The position numbers were made by a program, and so were the translations under genes. A DNA stretch of 64,000 nucleotides from DASRDU01 sp046331565. GTDB lineage: Bacteria; Acidobacteriota; Blastocatellia; RBC074. The number at the start of each line of letters is the position of its first letter. The first letter of the stretch is position 1. The notes under the pieces were generated by a model. That model had not been told where the DNA came from. It saw nothing but the letters and a program-made list of their open reading frames with translations, and ran no database searches. The stretch spans positions 620,001-684,000 of the forward strand of contig JAXLQP010000003.1 in NCBI GenBank assembly GCA_046331565.1, given 5' to 3'. Positions 20,255 through 29,376 of this stretch are shown here, in pieces.

Positions 20255-22225
20255 TCAATCCGCGAGGATGATGCCGTCGGCCAGAATAATTCCATCAGCG
20301 AGGATAATTCCGTCAGCCAGAATGATGCCATCAGCGAGGATAATCCCGTCAGCGAGGATGATGCCGTCGGCCAGAATGATGCCGTCAGCGAGGATGATGC
20401 CTGCGCTGTCAACTCTGACCGGCCCCCGGCTCAGTTCGACTCCGGGTGACAACAGGCTGCGGTCACTGATGACCCGGCGGTTTTCGGCGCGCGTGGCATC
20501 GGCGAGCATCAGGCTGCGTGAATAGATGCCCTGCCATTTCTGCATCAGGCTGCTGCCCCAGGCGAAGCAGTAATTCAGCATCACGGCCTGGCTCCACTGG
20601 CAGTTTTCACCGGTAATCTGACTGCCCTGCCACGCGGGCAGTTCGCCCGTCAGCATGGCCTCGCCGTGACCGAGCGTGGCGGCATCACGGCGAATCAGCC
20701 TGGCCATCCGCACGGCGCCTTCGATGTTGAGTTCGCCTGCGCCCTGCTCGAAGTTATTGAAGCCCTGAAGCGGTTGCGCCGAGTACATCAGAATCGCCTT
20801 GACCAGATTCGGCGTCAGGCCCGGATTGGCCTGCAACAGCAGCGCCGCTGCGCCTGCCGCGACGGGCGCCGCCATCGAACTGCCGCTGTAAGTCATCAGT
20901 TGTTCCGCCGGATCAGCGCTGAAACTGGCGTTGAGTTCCGGGTGATGCTGCATCAGCCGGTTCGGCTCTCCGTCGGCGGTCACGCTGCTGGCGGCCACGA
21001 GTTTGTTGCCCGGCGCGATCAGGTCAGGTTTGATGAGGTTGTCGTAGTGCTTTCTGCCGCTGCCGTCAATGGTGTAACCCATCGTCGGGCCGCGCGAACT
21101 GTAAGTTGCGACGCGATCATCCGAACGCGCATCGGTGCCGAAGGTGGTCGCCGCGCCAATGGTAATCACGGACGGATCAATGCCGGGCGAATGAATGCCG
21201 CCATAAACCTTGTTCCCGTTCACGTCCTTGCCGCTGTTGCCCGCCGCACAGATGACGACAATGCCCGCATCGTGAGCGCGGCGCACGGCCTGGCAGAGCG
21301 GATCGTTGCGCCACGAATCAGTCACCAGCGCGCCGAGGCTCATGTTGATGACGCGCAGGTTGTAAGCCTCCCTGTTTTCAATGCACCAGTTGAGCGCGGC
21401 AATGATGGCGCTTTCGCTGCCGATGCCGTTGTCATCGAGCACGCGCAGGCTGATCAGATGAGCGCCCGGCGCAATGCCGCGATAAGCGCCCGAAGCAAAA
21501 TCGCGGCTTCCGGCCAGCAGCGAAGCGACGTGCGTGCCGTGCCCGTAAACATCATCAGTTCTGCCCTGCCCCGTAAAATCAAGCCGTTCGACCACGCCCG
21601 GATGATTGTCGCCGCGACGCAGCAGCGCGTGATTTTCGTCAATGCCGCTGTCAAGCACGGCAATGCCAATGCCTGCGCCGTTGAGCGAGAGGTCACCGCC
21701 TGAAAGTTCCCGCGCCTGCGTCGCGCCGGTTGTGACATCAACGTGACCGAGCGAGCGCACTTCGCGTTCACCTGAAATGAAGTTGAAGGCGGCGTCTCCG
21801 TCCAGTGCGCCCACGCGCCCGACCGGCATATCCACCAGTACCTGATTGAGCGAATTGAAAACCTTTCTGACTCGCGCTCCGGCCTGACGCAGCCGGTTCA
21901 GGTTCGCTTCGCTGACGCGATTCATCTGCACGATCAGGGTGCGGCGTGCGGTCAGTTCGCGGCGCTGATTGCGCGCGGCGGCCTGGCTGATTTCAACGGC
22001 CAGTTGCCCCGAAATGTTGCGGCGCGATTCATCCACGCTGCGCTCGTCAATCGCTCTGACCGGCTGAGTCTCCTGCGGAGTGACGAAACGCTGCCGGGTG
22101 TGTGCGCTGCGCGCGCCATCGGCAAAACCAGATCCGGTCAGCGCCACTAAACAAAAACCGGAAAGCAGAACAGCGACAGCACGTCGGTCAACGGAGGAAT
22201 GCTGCCGGGTGGGCACAAATTTCAT
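20255..22225 (-). CDS. Subtilisin-like S8 serine peptidase with a GIILAD repeat tail
   Basis: 656 residues, exported (hydrophobic AVAVLLSGFCLVALTGSG after a basic start). A propeptide-like region of about 180 residues precedes the catalytic domain. Triad: Asp in GIAVLDSGIDENH, His in YGHGTHVASLLAGS, Ser in SGSSMAAPVAAGAAALL; the oxyanion Asn lies in CAAGNSGKD. About 110 residues after the catalytic core, the protein ends with eight tandem copies of the hexapeptide GIILAD (codons 20258-20401). Related subtilases of these phyla can carry short hexapeptide tails (general recollection). A good AAAGGA site precedes the start. Confidence 0.9.
   Translation of the reverse strand: MKFVPTRQHSSVDRRAVAVLLSGFCLVALTGSGFADGARSAHTRQRFVTPQETQPVRAIDERSVDESRRNISGQLAVEISQAAARNQRRELTARRTLIVQMNRVSEANLNRLRQAGARVRKVFNSLNQVLVDMPVGRVGALDGDAAFNFISGEREVRSLGHVDVTTGATQARELSGGDLSLNGAGIGIAVLDSGIDENHALLRRGDNHPGVVERLDFTGQGRTDDVYGHGTHVASLLAGSRDFASGAYRGIAPGAHLISLRVLDDNGIGSESAIIAALNWCIENREAYNLRVINMSLGALVTDSWRNDPLCQAVRRAHDAGIVVICAAGNSGKDVNGNKVYGGIHSPGIDPSVITIGAATTFGTDARSDDRVATYSSRGPTMGYTIDGSGRKHYDNLIKPDLIAPGNKLVAASSVTADGEPNRLMQHHPELNASFSADPAEQLMTYSGSSMAAPVAAGAAALLLQANPGLTPNLVKAILMYSAQPLQGFNNFEQGAGELNIEGAVRMARLIRRDAATLGHGEAMLTGELPAWQGSQITGENCQWSQAVMLNYCFAWGSSLMQKWQGIYSRSLMLADATRAENRRVISDRSLLSPGVELSRGPVRVDSAGIILADGIILADGIILADGIILADGIILADGIILADGIILADGIILAD
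20258..20401 (-). repeat. Eight 18-bp coding repeats (GIILAD)
   Basis: Exactly 144 bp, eight units of 18 bp, at the 3' end of the subtilase gene. All units encode GIILAD. The units differ only at synonymous positions (Gly GGC/GGG/GGA, Ile ATC/ATT, Leu CTC/CTG, Ala GCT/GCC/GCG, Asp GAC/GAT). Confidence 0.95.
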
Positions 22226-22758
22226 AATCCTTTACCTTTCGCCTGGTGTCTGAACACACGAATGGAAGAGAGCCGCGCCCGGCCAGACGCCGGGCAGCCC
22301 GGAGAGAATTGTTTCTGGATTCGAACAGGGGGGGCTGAAGACCGCAAATCTTCAACTGGCCGGAGCGCGACTGAGCGTTGTCGTCAGTCTGTCCGGTGCG
22401 CAATCAGCAGAAGCACCATCGCTTGATTCAGTCAGTTCTGGAAGCTGTCCTTCGGGTTGTCGCTGGTGGAAATCCCAGGGCGGGAAATGCCGCGAAGGCG
22501 GGAATCATGAACAATCTCAGGCAAGCCTGTGGTGCCTTCGCTGGCAGCGCGTATTCTAGGTCTCACAAATTTATTGTCAACGACTTTTTAAGTTATCCAC
22601 AGAATTTTTCGGTCGCATTTCAGGATTGATGCCGAGGGTCATGATTCACGACTGAGGCCGGGAATGTGCGACAAGGCAACAGCTAAAAATCCGGCTGGTC
22701 TGTAGTCGAACCTTGCGAAGCAGTGACAGACCCGGCCTGCATTGCCGCACGGCTCAGG
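22226..22758. other. 533-nt intergenic region without a convincing gene
   Basis: It lies between the 5' end of the subtilase gene and the 3' end of the ABC permease gene, both on the minus strand. It probably holds the subtilase promoter. The only notable parts are a G-run (about 22327-22333) and an AT-rich stretch around 22565-22615 that contains one perfect TTATCCACA DnaA-box sequence (22593-22601). Nothing else is recognised. Confidence 0.6.
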
Positions 22759-23571
22759 TCAGGCGGAACTGTCTTTCAGAAAACGCGCCACGACCGCAAA
22801 GACCAGCAGCGTCGGAAGCAGAAAGACCAGCGACAGGGCGGCGGTGACAGCTTCATCGCCGCTGCGCTGAAAAGCCACCAGCGCCAGCGGCAGCGTGACA
22901 ATGCGCCCGCCGCCAATCAGCAGCGTCATCAGGTACTGGCTCCACGAAATCAGAAACGCAAATGCCGCCGCCACCGCCAGCCCCGGCGCAATCGCAGGCA
23001 GCGTCACATGCCACCACACCGCCGCGACTGATGCGCCCAGCGTGCGCGCCTGCGCTTCAAGATCAGTGTCGAGCCGCGAAAAGCTGCCCGTCAGCATCAG
23101 CGTGGCGTAAGGCACTGTCGGAATCAGATGTACCAGAATCACTCCCTGGACGGTGTCGGCCAGCCCGTAACGCAGAAACAGCGAATGCACGCCCATCGCC
23201 GCCGCGAGCGGTGAAGTCAGCACCGGCAGCAGCAGCGCAAACAGCAGCACCCGCTTGCCCGCAAACTCTTCGAGCGCGAGCGCGCGGCCCGCTGGCAGCG
23301 CCACGATGAGCGCCAGCGCCGTCACCATCAGCGCAATCCCCGTGCTGGTGAGCAGCGACGGCAGAATGTCAGCCGCCGGTGAAAAGACATAAGCCCACGC
23401 CCGCAGGCTCCATTCACGCGGCAGCAGCGCAGGCCAGTACCACGCCCGCGCCAGCGACCACACCGCGAGCAGCAGCACCGGCACAACCGCGAGCAGCAGC
23501 ACAAACAAAGCGGCGATGAATTTCGCCGGATCAGTTCGTGATCTCTTTGTCAGGAAATTCATCGCCGCCAT
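22759..23571 (-). CDS. ABC transporter inner-membrane permease (orphan)
   Basis: 270 residues, six predicted membrane helices, binding-protein-dependent transport family. The coupling EAA-type loop is LEAQARTLGASVAAVWWHVTLPAIAPG, which contacts the ATPase. No ATPase or solute-binding protein gene is nearby. The other permease in the window (35482-36411, plus strand) looks like the partner type, which suggests an importer whose genes are dispersed; the substrate is unknown. It follows the NHL-protein gene by 19 nt. The start could be 23571 or 23562; neither has a clear ribosome binding site. Confidence 0.8.
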   Translation of the reverse strand: MAAMNFLTKRSRTDPAKFIAALFVLLLAVVPVLLLAVWSLARAWYWPALLPREWSLRAWAYVFSPAADILPSLLTSTGIALMVTALALIVALPAGRALALEEFAGKRVLLFALLLPVLTSPLAAAMGVHSLFLRYGLADTVQGVILVHLIPTVPYATLMLTGSFSRLDTDLEAQARTLGASVAAVWWHVTLPAIAPGLAVAAAFAFLISWSQYLMTLLIGGGRIVTLPLALVAFQRSGDEAVTAALSLVFLLPTLLVFAVVARFLKDSSA

Positions 23572-23590
23572 TTACCAGTTCACTGAGCCG

Positions 23591-25234
23591 TCAGTTTTTC
23601 GTCAGCGTGAAATTGTCCACCGCGACCCAGCTTCGAACATATTTGTTCTGCGAACCGAGAAAGAAGATCGTCACCGGCCCCGCATTTTCAGGCACCGTGA
23701 AATCAACGCTCAGATGGCCCGAAATGCCCGGCCCCAGACGGTTGCCCGGCCCTGCCGTGCCATCGCTGAAGAGAATGCCCAGCACGCTCGTCGTTCCGTA
23801 ACTCGCTTTGGCATCGCAGGCCACCGTGTAATTGCCCGGCGCGAGCGTGAGCGACTGCTTGCAATAATCATACAGCCTGCGCCCGCGCGCCGAAAACTTC
23901 AGCGCGTACTGACCGTCAGTGACCAGGCTCGCATCGGTTTCAATCGTCGGCCCGCCTTCAATCGGAATCGAACTGATCGTCCAGCCGCTCGTGTCGCCGG
24001 TTTCAAAGCTCGGATTGACGAGCGCACCGGCGACCGGCACAGGCGTCGGCGTCGGTGTCGGAGTTGGCGTCGGCGTTGGAGTGCCGCCCGGTGTGGGCGT
24101 CGGCGTGACGCCCAGGCCGCCGATGCGGCGAATGCAGTTGTCAGCATAATCAGCGACAAAAATATCGCCGCGTGAATTGATCGCCACTCCGGCGGGGCGA
24201 ATGAACATCGCCTGCGCCGCCGGGCCGTCCTGATGGCCTTCGTCGCCGCTGCCTGCAATGGTCGAAACCATCTTTGCCGCGAGATCAATGCGGCGCACCT
24301 TCGCGTCGTGCCAGCCGCCCACGATGATGTCGCCTCTGGCATTGCACACCACTCCGGTCGGGAAAAAGAATCCGGCCTCAGCCAGCGGCCCGTCGTTGGT
24401 GAAGGTGTTGTTGTTGCCTGAAATCGTCGTGACCGTGCCATCAGGCGTGACGCGGCGAATGCGGTGATTCGAGAAATCGGCCACGATCAGATTGCCATCG
24501 CGGTCAAGGCAAAGCTGCGGCGCGCCGCCGTAAAAATCGAACCGCGCCGCGCTGCCCTGGCCGTCGGCAAAGCCGCGAATGCCACCCGCGAGCGTCGTGA
24601 CCTGGCGGTTCACATCAATTTTGCGAATCACATAAGTTCCGGCATCCAGCACATAAATATTGCCTGACGGATCAACCGCCACGCCGCTCGGTTTGCCGAA
24701 TTTCGCATTCAGCGCGGGGCCGTCCTGCCAGCCGTAAACTCCGGTTCCGGCCAGCGTCGTGACCTGTCCCTGCGGGCTGATGCTGCGAATGCGGTTGTTG
24801 CCGTAATCGGCCACGATGATGTTGCCGTCACGATCAATGGCCACTCCGGCAGGGCCGTAAAAACGGGCGGTGGCGGCTGAACCGTTGGCGAAGCCCTGCG
24901 TGCTGCCTGCAATCGTCGTGACTTTGCCCTGCGGGTCAACGCGGCGAATCCGCCCGTTATGAAAGTCGGCCACAATCAGATTGTCGCTGGCATCAATCGT
25001 CAGCCCGATGGGCGCGCTGAAGCGCGCCTGACTGCCGGTTCCGTCATCGCTGCCGGGAAAGGTATTGCCGGCAAAGGTCGTCACAAACGCGCCCGATTGC
25101 GCGCTCGTCTGTCTGAGCGCAAGCAGCGAAGCGCAGGCCAGCGTGACGGCGAGCGTCAGCAGCAGGCGACGAGTGAAAACTTTTTCGGTCAGGCGGGCAC
25201 ACACACTTGTCATCCAGGTGGTTGAAAATTTCAT
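23591..25234 (-). CDS. Secreted NHL-repeat beta-propeller protein with a TP linker
   Basis: 547 residues. A signal peptide (TRRLLLTLAVTLACASLLAL) follows a basic stretch. Residues ~50-390 are six or so NHL repeats (GLTIDASDNLIVADFHNGRI, GVAIDRDGNIIVADYGNNRI, with VTTLAG between), forming a propeller. A (TP)n linker of ~25 residues joins a C-terminal ~150-residue carbohydrate-binding-like jelly roll (NPSFETGDTSGWTISS...VDNFTLTKN). Likely periplasmic or extracellular, with a binding rather than catalytic role. GGAGGAG precedes ATG 25234. The downstream permease may share its transcript. Confidence 0.85.
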   Translation of the reverse strand: MKFSTTWMTSVCARLTEKVFTRRLLLTLAVTLACASLLALRQTSAQSGAFVTTFAGNTFPGSDDGTGSQARFSAPIGLTIDASDNLIVADFHNGRIRRVDPQGKVTTIAGSTQGFANGSAATARFYGPAGVAIDRDGNIIVADYGNNRIRSISPQGQVTTLAGTGVYGWQDGPALNAKFGKPSGVAVDPSGNIYVLDAGTYVIRKIDVNRQVTTLAGGIRGFADGQGSAARFDFYGGAPQLCLDRDGNLIVADFSNHRIRRVTPDGTVTTISGNNNTFTNDGPLAEAGFFFPTGVVCNARGDIIVGGWHDAKVRRIDLAAKMVSTIAGSGDEGHQDGPAAQAMFIRPAGVAINSRGDIFVADYADNCIRRIGGLGVTPTPTPGGTPTPTPTPTPTPTPVPVAGALVNPSFETGDTSGWTISSIPIEGGPTIETDASLVTDGQYALKFSARGRRLYDYCKQSLTLAPGNYTVACDAKASYGTTSVLGILFSDGTAGPGNRLGPGISGHLSVDFTVPENAGPVTIFFLGSQNKYVRSWVAVDNFTLTKN

Positions 25235-25486
25235 GAATTGAACTCCTCCGGTGAAGTGAGGTTAGTGGGACACTGAAAAGATGGAGTGTGTAGTTCGTCA
25301 GTCGTCTGTGCGGTTCCGGCGATATTTGTCAGGGGTGAGGAAAACGCCGGTCACGCAATCAGGAATTGATTTGATGGTACTGCTTCAAAAACGGCGTAAT
25401 GGTGGCATATCGGTCAGCGATTGTAAACCTGCGATCCGGTCACTTAGACTGTGCGCGCGATCACACTTCATCAACAGGGACATCCT

Positions 25487-26386
25487 ATGAAAAAAATTCT
25501 TCTGCTCACGCTGCTGTCTTTCAGCTTTGCGCTGCCGCTGCGAGCGGCTGACGATCCGCTGACCAGAATCCGCCCGCAGCTTGAAAGCCTGATTGCCGCG
25601 AGCGGCGCTGAAGTGGTCGGCGTGGCCGTTTACGACCTCGAAAGCAAACGGACGCTGTTCATCAACGAACGCGCCAGCCTGCACGCGGCCAGCACGATGA
25701 AGCTGCCCGTGATGATGGAAATCTTTCGCCGCGTAAAGGAAAAAAAGATGCGGCTGGATGAACCCGTTCAGGTGAAGAATCAGTTTTTCAGCATCATTGA
25801 CGGCAGCGAATACCGCCTGTCAAAAGCCGATGACAGCGACGAAGAAGTTTACAACCGCATCGGCCAGACGATGACGGTTGCCGAACTGATGGAACACATG
25901 ATTACCTGGAGCAGCAACCTGGCGACGAACCTGCTGATTGAGCGCGTTTCGCCCGACAGCATTATGGCGCTGATGAAAAGCCTCGGCGCAAATGACATTC
26001 AGGTGCTGCGCGGCGTGGAGGACACCAAAGCCTTTCAGGCCGGAAAGAACAACACCACGACCGCGTATGATCTGATGCTGCTGCTCAGAGCGATTGCTGA
26101 AAGGAGATTTCTCAACGACCGCGCCTGCGAGGCAATGCTCAATATTCTGTCGGCGCAGCATTTCAACGAAGGCATTCCTGCCGGATTGCCGCGCAGCACC
26201 AGAGTCGCGCACAAAACCGGCTCAATCACGAAACACAATCACGATGCCGCCATCGTCTTTCCGCCAGGCCGCAAACCTTACGTCATCGTCGTGCTGACCA
26301 GAGGCATCGCGCCCGAAAAACAGAGCAGCAGACTGATTGCCGACATTTCCCGCACCGTCTGGCAGGCGCTCACCGCAGGCGCATAA
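25487..26386 (+). CDS. Class A beta-lactamase-like serine hydrolase
   Basis: 299 residues from ATG 25487, preceded by AGGGA; an in-frame upstream start at 25451 would spoil the signal peptide MKKILLLTLLSFSFALPLRA. Active-site motifs of class A enzymes: Ser69-x-x-Lys72 (STMK), SSN in place of SDN (TWSSNLATN), a Glu 36 residues after that Ser at the position of Glu166 (RGVEDTKAF, without the usual LN), and HKTGSI for KTG. So it is probably an active periplasmic penicillin-recognising hydrolase. Whether it confers resistance cannot be judged from sequence; chromosomal class A homologues of unknown physiology are common. Confidence 0.85.
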   Translation: MKKILLLTLLSFSFALPLRAADDPLTRIRPQLESLIAASGAEVVGVAVYDLESKRTLFINERASLHAASTMKLPVMMEIFRRVKEKKMRLDEPVQVKNQFFSIIDGSEYRLSKADDSDEEVYNRIGQTMTVAELMEHMITWSSNLATNLLIERVSPDSIMALMKSLGANDIQVLRGVEDTKAFQAGKNNTTTAYDLMLLLRAIAERRFLNDRACEAMLNILSAQHFNEGIPAGLPRSTRVAHKTGSITKHNHDAAIVFPPGRKPYVIVVLTRGIAPEKQSSRLIADISRTVWQALTAGA

Positions 26387-26438
26387 ATCGCTCAGACAAA
26401 CTGCAGTCGCAGGAGACGGTATCTGCCCAGGCAGAGCA

Positions 26439-26545
26439 GAGAGATGACGGAACAAACGGAAATAACGGAACAGACGAAAAGTTCAGGCTGAGTTCAGACT
26501 TGCGTTCCGTGTGTTCTGTTATTTCCGTTTGTTCCGTCATCTCTC
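26439..26545. repeat. Inverted repeat, 34-bp arms
   Basis: Arms at about 26439-26472 and 26512-26545 pair over 34 bp with one mismatch, with a spacer of about 39 nt. The arms are rich in GGAACAAACGGAAATAACGG. It lies between the beta-lactamase-like gene and ridA, both on the plus strand. Noncoding. Confidence 0.85.
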
Positions 26546-26601
26546 CCGCTTCTTCACACCGTTCCTGGATGAAACTGAATAATTACTGAAAGGAATCATC
26601 A

Positions 26602-26985
26602 ATGCCGAAGCCCGTATTTACCACCGACGCGCCGAAACCCGGCGGCCACTATTCGCAGGCCGTCATTCACGACAAGACGATTTATGTCGCCGGACAACTG
26701 CCGATCAAACCTGACACCGGAGAAAAGGTGCTCGGTTCAATCGAGGAACAGACGCGGCAGACTTTGCAGAACGTCGCCGCCGTTGTGCGCGCCGCAGGCA
26801 GCGACGTTGATCGCATCGTCAAGGTGACGGTTTTTATTTCAGACATTGCGCTGTGGGGCCGCGTCAATCAGGTTTACGCGGAATTTTTTGGTGAGCATCG
26901 TCCGGCCCGCTCAGTCGTGCCGGTGAAGGATCTGCACTACGGCTTTCTGATTGAGATTGAGGCTGTGGCGGCGCTGGATGAGTAA
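26602..26985 (+). CDS. ridA: RidA-family reactive intermediate deaminase
   Basis: 127 residues, the standard size for the YjgF/YER057c/UK114 family, trimeric and cytoplasmic. RidA hydrolyses reactive enamine/imine intermediates made by PLP enzymes such as threonine dehydratase. Motifs: GGHYSQAVIHDKTIYVAGQLP, EQTRQTLQNVAAVVRAAGS, VKVTVFISDIALWGRVN and the signature RPARSVVPVKDL with the substrate-binding Arg, then IEIEAVAAL with the conserved Glu. GAAAGGAATC precedes ATG 26602. It lies alone between two palindromic repeats. Confidence 0.93.
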   Translation: MPKPVFTTDAPKPGGHYSQAVIHDKTIYVAGQLPIKPDTGEKVLGSIEEQTRQTLQNVAAVVRAAGSDVDRIVKVTVFISDIALWGRVNQVYAEFFGEHRPARSVVPVKDLHYGFLIEIEAVAALDE

Positions 26986-26994
26986 ACTGCCGGG

Positions 26995-27062
26995 ACAGTA
27001 CCGCGAGCGTGAGCGAGCGGATCTCCGGGATCACCTCCGCTCGCTCACGCTCGCGGTACTGT
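26995..27062. repeat. Perfect 27-bp inverted repeat
   Basis: Arms 26995-27021 and 27036-27062 are perfectly complementary, with a 14-nt loop. It starts ten nt after the ridA stop and ends just before the convergent prepilin peptidase gene (27077), so it can also serve as a two-way terminator. The arm contains GTACCGCGAGCGTGAGCGAG. Confidence 0.9.
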
Positions 27063-27076
27063 ATCGGTATTGTGAG

Positions 27077-28180
27077 CTAACTGAATCTGCCCGCATACCA
27101 CTGAATGATTGAATGACCGAAGAAAAGCGCAAAGATCGCTGCCGGAGCAAGAAAGACTCCGAAGGGCAGCGCGGTTTTCATCCCGTCCTCGCTTTTGCGC
27201 GCCAGCACGAGGCCGATGATTGAACCGAGCAGTGAGCCGATCACGATCACCAGAATCGCTGACTGCCAGCCGAGAAACGCGCCGATCACCGCCATCAGCT
27301 TCACATCACCGAGGCCCATTCCTTCAAAACCGCGCACGTAAAAGTAAGCCGCCCGCAGCAGCCAGATAATGCCGCCGCCGATGAGTGCGCCGAGAGCGGA
27401 TTGAAACAATTCAGAAAGCAGGGCAGGGTTCAGAAAGATGCCGGGAATGATCCCGACAAGTGCAAGTGTGATGGCAATGGCCAGCCCGATTATCATTGTG
27501 GCGCGCGTGATCCGCTCGTGCTGTTCGTGGATTCGCTTTTCTGCTTCAGCGTCAGCTTCTGCCGGATCGGCATCTGCCGCAAAATATTTTCCAAACAGCA
27601 CATCATCCATTCGATCAATTAACATCAGGGCCGGAATAGCGCAGGCGATCAGCAGCGGAGCGAGAATCACTTTGCCCACAAAGCTGTCAGCAAGGGTGTC
27701 AGAAAAGTAAATGGCATATTGTGAAAAGAACGCCGCCTGAATGCTTCCGGCGCAGATTGCAAACAGCAGCGCCGGATAAGTAATCACGTTCGGCAGCAAC
27801 TGATGTTGCGCATCAATGAAAGTCAGCGAAATCATCAGCGCCACAAAAATCATTTCAGCCACTGCAACCCAGGTCGGCCCGCTTTTGGACATCACGGCCA
27901 GAAACAGCAAACCCGTCAGCAGTTCAACTGCCGGATAGATGAGCGAAAAATTTGTCTTGCACGCGCGGCACTTTCCACGCAACACTGCATAGCTGATGAG
28001 CGGGATGTTATCGTAAGGTTTGACCGGCGCGCCGCAGCTTCCGCAATGAGAACCCGGAAAGACAATTGATTCGCCGCGCGGCACGCGCCAGATGACGACG
28101 TTCAGAAAGCTGCCCACCAGCAGGCCGAAAACAAAGGCGGCCATGGCATAAAAGACAAACGGAAGTTCAGCAACAGGCAT
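27077..28180 (-). CDS. Type IV prepilin peptidase (leader peptidase/N-methyltransferase)
   Basis: About 367 residues from ATG 28180; an in-frame start at 28255 would add a poor N-terminus, and no candidate has a strong ribosome binding site. It is an inner-membrane aspartic protease that cleaves and N-methylates type IV pilin-like proteins. Motifs: FGLLVGSFLNVVIWRVPRGE, the cytoplasmic zinc site CGSC...CRAC (25 residues apart), one catalytic Asp in FIDAQHQLLPN and the other in GMGLGDVKLMAVIGAFLG. A polar insertion of ~50 residues, rich in Asp, Ala and Glu, between the two aspartates makes it longer than the typical ~260-290 residues. Divergent from the GT4 gene at 28279. Confidence 0.88.
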   Translation of the reverse strand: MPVAELPFVFYAMAAFVFGLLVGSFLNVVIWRVPRGESIVFPGSHCGSCGAPVKPYDNIPLISYAVLRGKCRACKTNFSLIYPAVELLTGLLFLAVMSKSGPTWVAVAEMIFVALMISLTFIDAQHQLLPNVITYPALLFAICAGSIQAAFFSQYAIYFSDTLADSFVGKVILAPLLIACAIPALMLIDRMDDVLFGKYFAADADPAEADAEAEKRIHEQHERITRATMIIGLAIAITLALVGIIPGIFLNPALLSELFQSALGALIGGGIIWLLRAAYFYVRGFEGMGLGDVKLMAVIGAFLGWQSAILVIVIGSLLGSIIGLVLARKSEDGMKTALPFGVFLAPAAIFALFFGHSIIQWYAGRFS

Positions 28181-28278
28181 GACTAATGTTCTGACGGGAT
28201 GATGAACCGGAAACATCGGCGGGGCGGGCAGCGAAATTAGACAGGCGCATCGCAAAGTTTGTCAAGAAATAAAAACCA

Positions 28279-29376
28279 ATGCGGATTCTTCAGGTTTGTT
28301 CAGCAACCAGCATGGGCGGCGGTGAACGGCACGTGGCCGATCTGACGCGGGCGCTCATCGAACGCGGCCACGAACTGCATCTGGCCGTGCGACCACGCAG
28401 CCCGCTGCGCCAGGCCCTGCAGGGCCTGCCCGTCGCCTGGCACGAAATGGGCTTGCAGAACTCGCTCGATATGGTCAGCGCGTATCAGTTGCGCGCCATC
28501 ACTCGCGCTGCACAGATTGAAGTCATGCACGCCCACGTCGGGCGCGATTACGTGATTTGCGGCCTCGCGGCCAAACGTTCGCCGGTGCGGCTCTTCATCA
28601 CGCGACATCATTACAATCCGATCAGATCGAATGCGCTTTACGGGCGCGCCATTGATGAGGTGCGGCGAATGATCGCGGTTTCTGAAAGCGTCGGTGACGA
28701 ACTGAAGTCGGCGTTTCCGAAACTGACTGATCGCGTGGCCGTGATTCCGAACTGGATCAACGTGCGCGATTGCGGCAGCGTCAGCCGCGAAGCCGCGCGC
28801 CGCGCGCTCGGCATCACGCGCCCGCTCGCGGTGGCAGTGATTGGTCAGATTACGCCGCTCAAACGGCAGGATCTGTTTTTGCGCGCCGCCGCAAAGCTGA
28901 TTAAGGAGCACCGGATGTCTTACGCTGAATTTGTGATTGCCGGAGAGGTGCAGCCCGAAGACGGCGAATACAGCGGCGAATTGCGGCTGCTGATTCGGCA
29001 GCACGAAATCAGCGACCAGGTGCGTTTTACCGGCTGGATTGAAAACCTGCCGCCGCTGCTCACGGCTTTTGATGTGGTGGTTGCGCCGTCTGAAAACGAG
29101 GCCTTTTCGCTGGCGCTGGCTGAAGCGATGGCTGCCGGTTGCGCAACGATTGCGGCGCGCGTCGGCGGAATGGCCGAAATGATTGATGATGGCCGCACAG
29201 GCCTGCTGTTTGCGCCGGATGATGAAGCGGCGCTGGTCGCAAGCCTGCAACGGCTGATTGCGTCAGAACGATTGCGTCATCAGATGGGCGACGCCGCCAG
29301 AACAAGCATCAGCGAACGATTCGAGCGCGAACAGGTCATCAGTCGCATCGAACAGCTTTACCTCGAAGCTGAATAA
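28279..29376 (+). CDS. Glycosyltransferase family 4
   Basis: 365 residues, GT-B fold. The N-terminal half has MRILQVCSATSMGGGERHVADL (Gly-rich acceptor loop). The C-terminal half has VIGQITPLKRQDLFLRAA, the donor-binding DVVVAPSENEAFSLALAEAMAAG with the E-x7-E motif, and VGGMAEMIDDGRTGLLF. It probably transfers a sugar from a nucleotide donor to a surface glycan or lipid. Donor and acceptor are unknown. The start ATG 28279 has only a weak AT-rich leader. It stands near other envelope sugar genes (30.8-35.5 kb). Confidence 0.88.
   Translation: MRILQVCSATSMGGGERHVADLTRALIERGHELHLAVRPRSPLRQALQGLPVAWHEMGLQNSLDMVSAYQLRAITRAAQIEVMHAHVGRDYVICGLAAKRSPVRLFITRHHYNPIRSNALYGRAIDEVRRMIAVSESVGDELKSAFPKLTDRVAVIPNWINVRDCGSVSREAARRALGITRPLAVAVIGQITPLKRQDLFLRAAAKLIKEHRMSYAEFVIAGEVQPEDGEYSGELRLLIRQHEISDQVRFTGWIENLPPLLTAFDVVVAPSENEAFSLALAEAMAAGCATIAARVGGMAEMIDDGRTGLLFAPDDEAALVASLQRLIASERLRHQMGDAARTSISERFEREQVISRIEQLYLEAE

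Noticed and set aside
22593..22601. Perfect TTATCCACA DnaA box near an AT-rich stretch, as an origin of replication.
   Set aside because: A single box, no cluster, and no dnaA, dnaN or similar genes nearby.
28300..29250. Long antisense open frame in the GT4 gene.
   Set aside because: Shadow frame; the sense strand encodes a complete glycosyltransferase.
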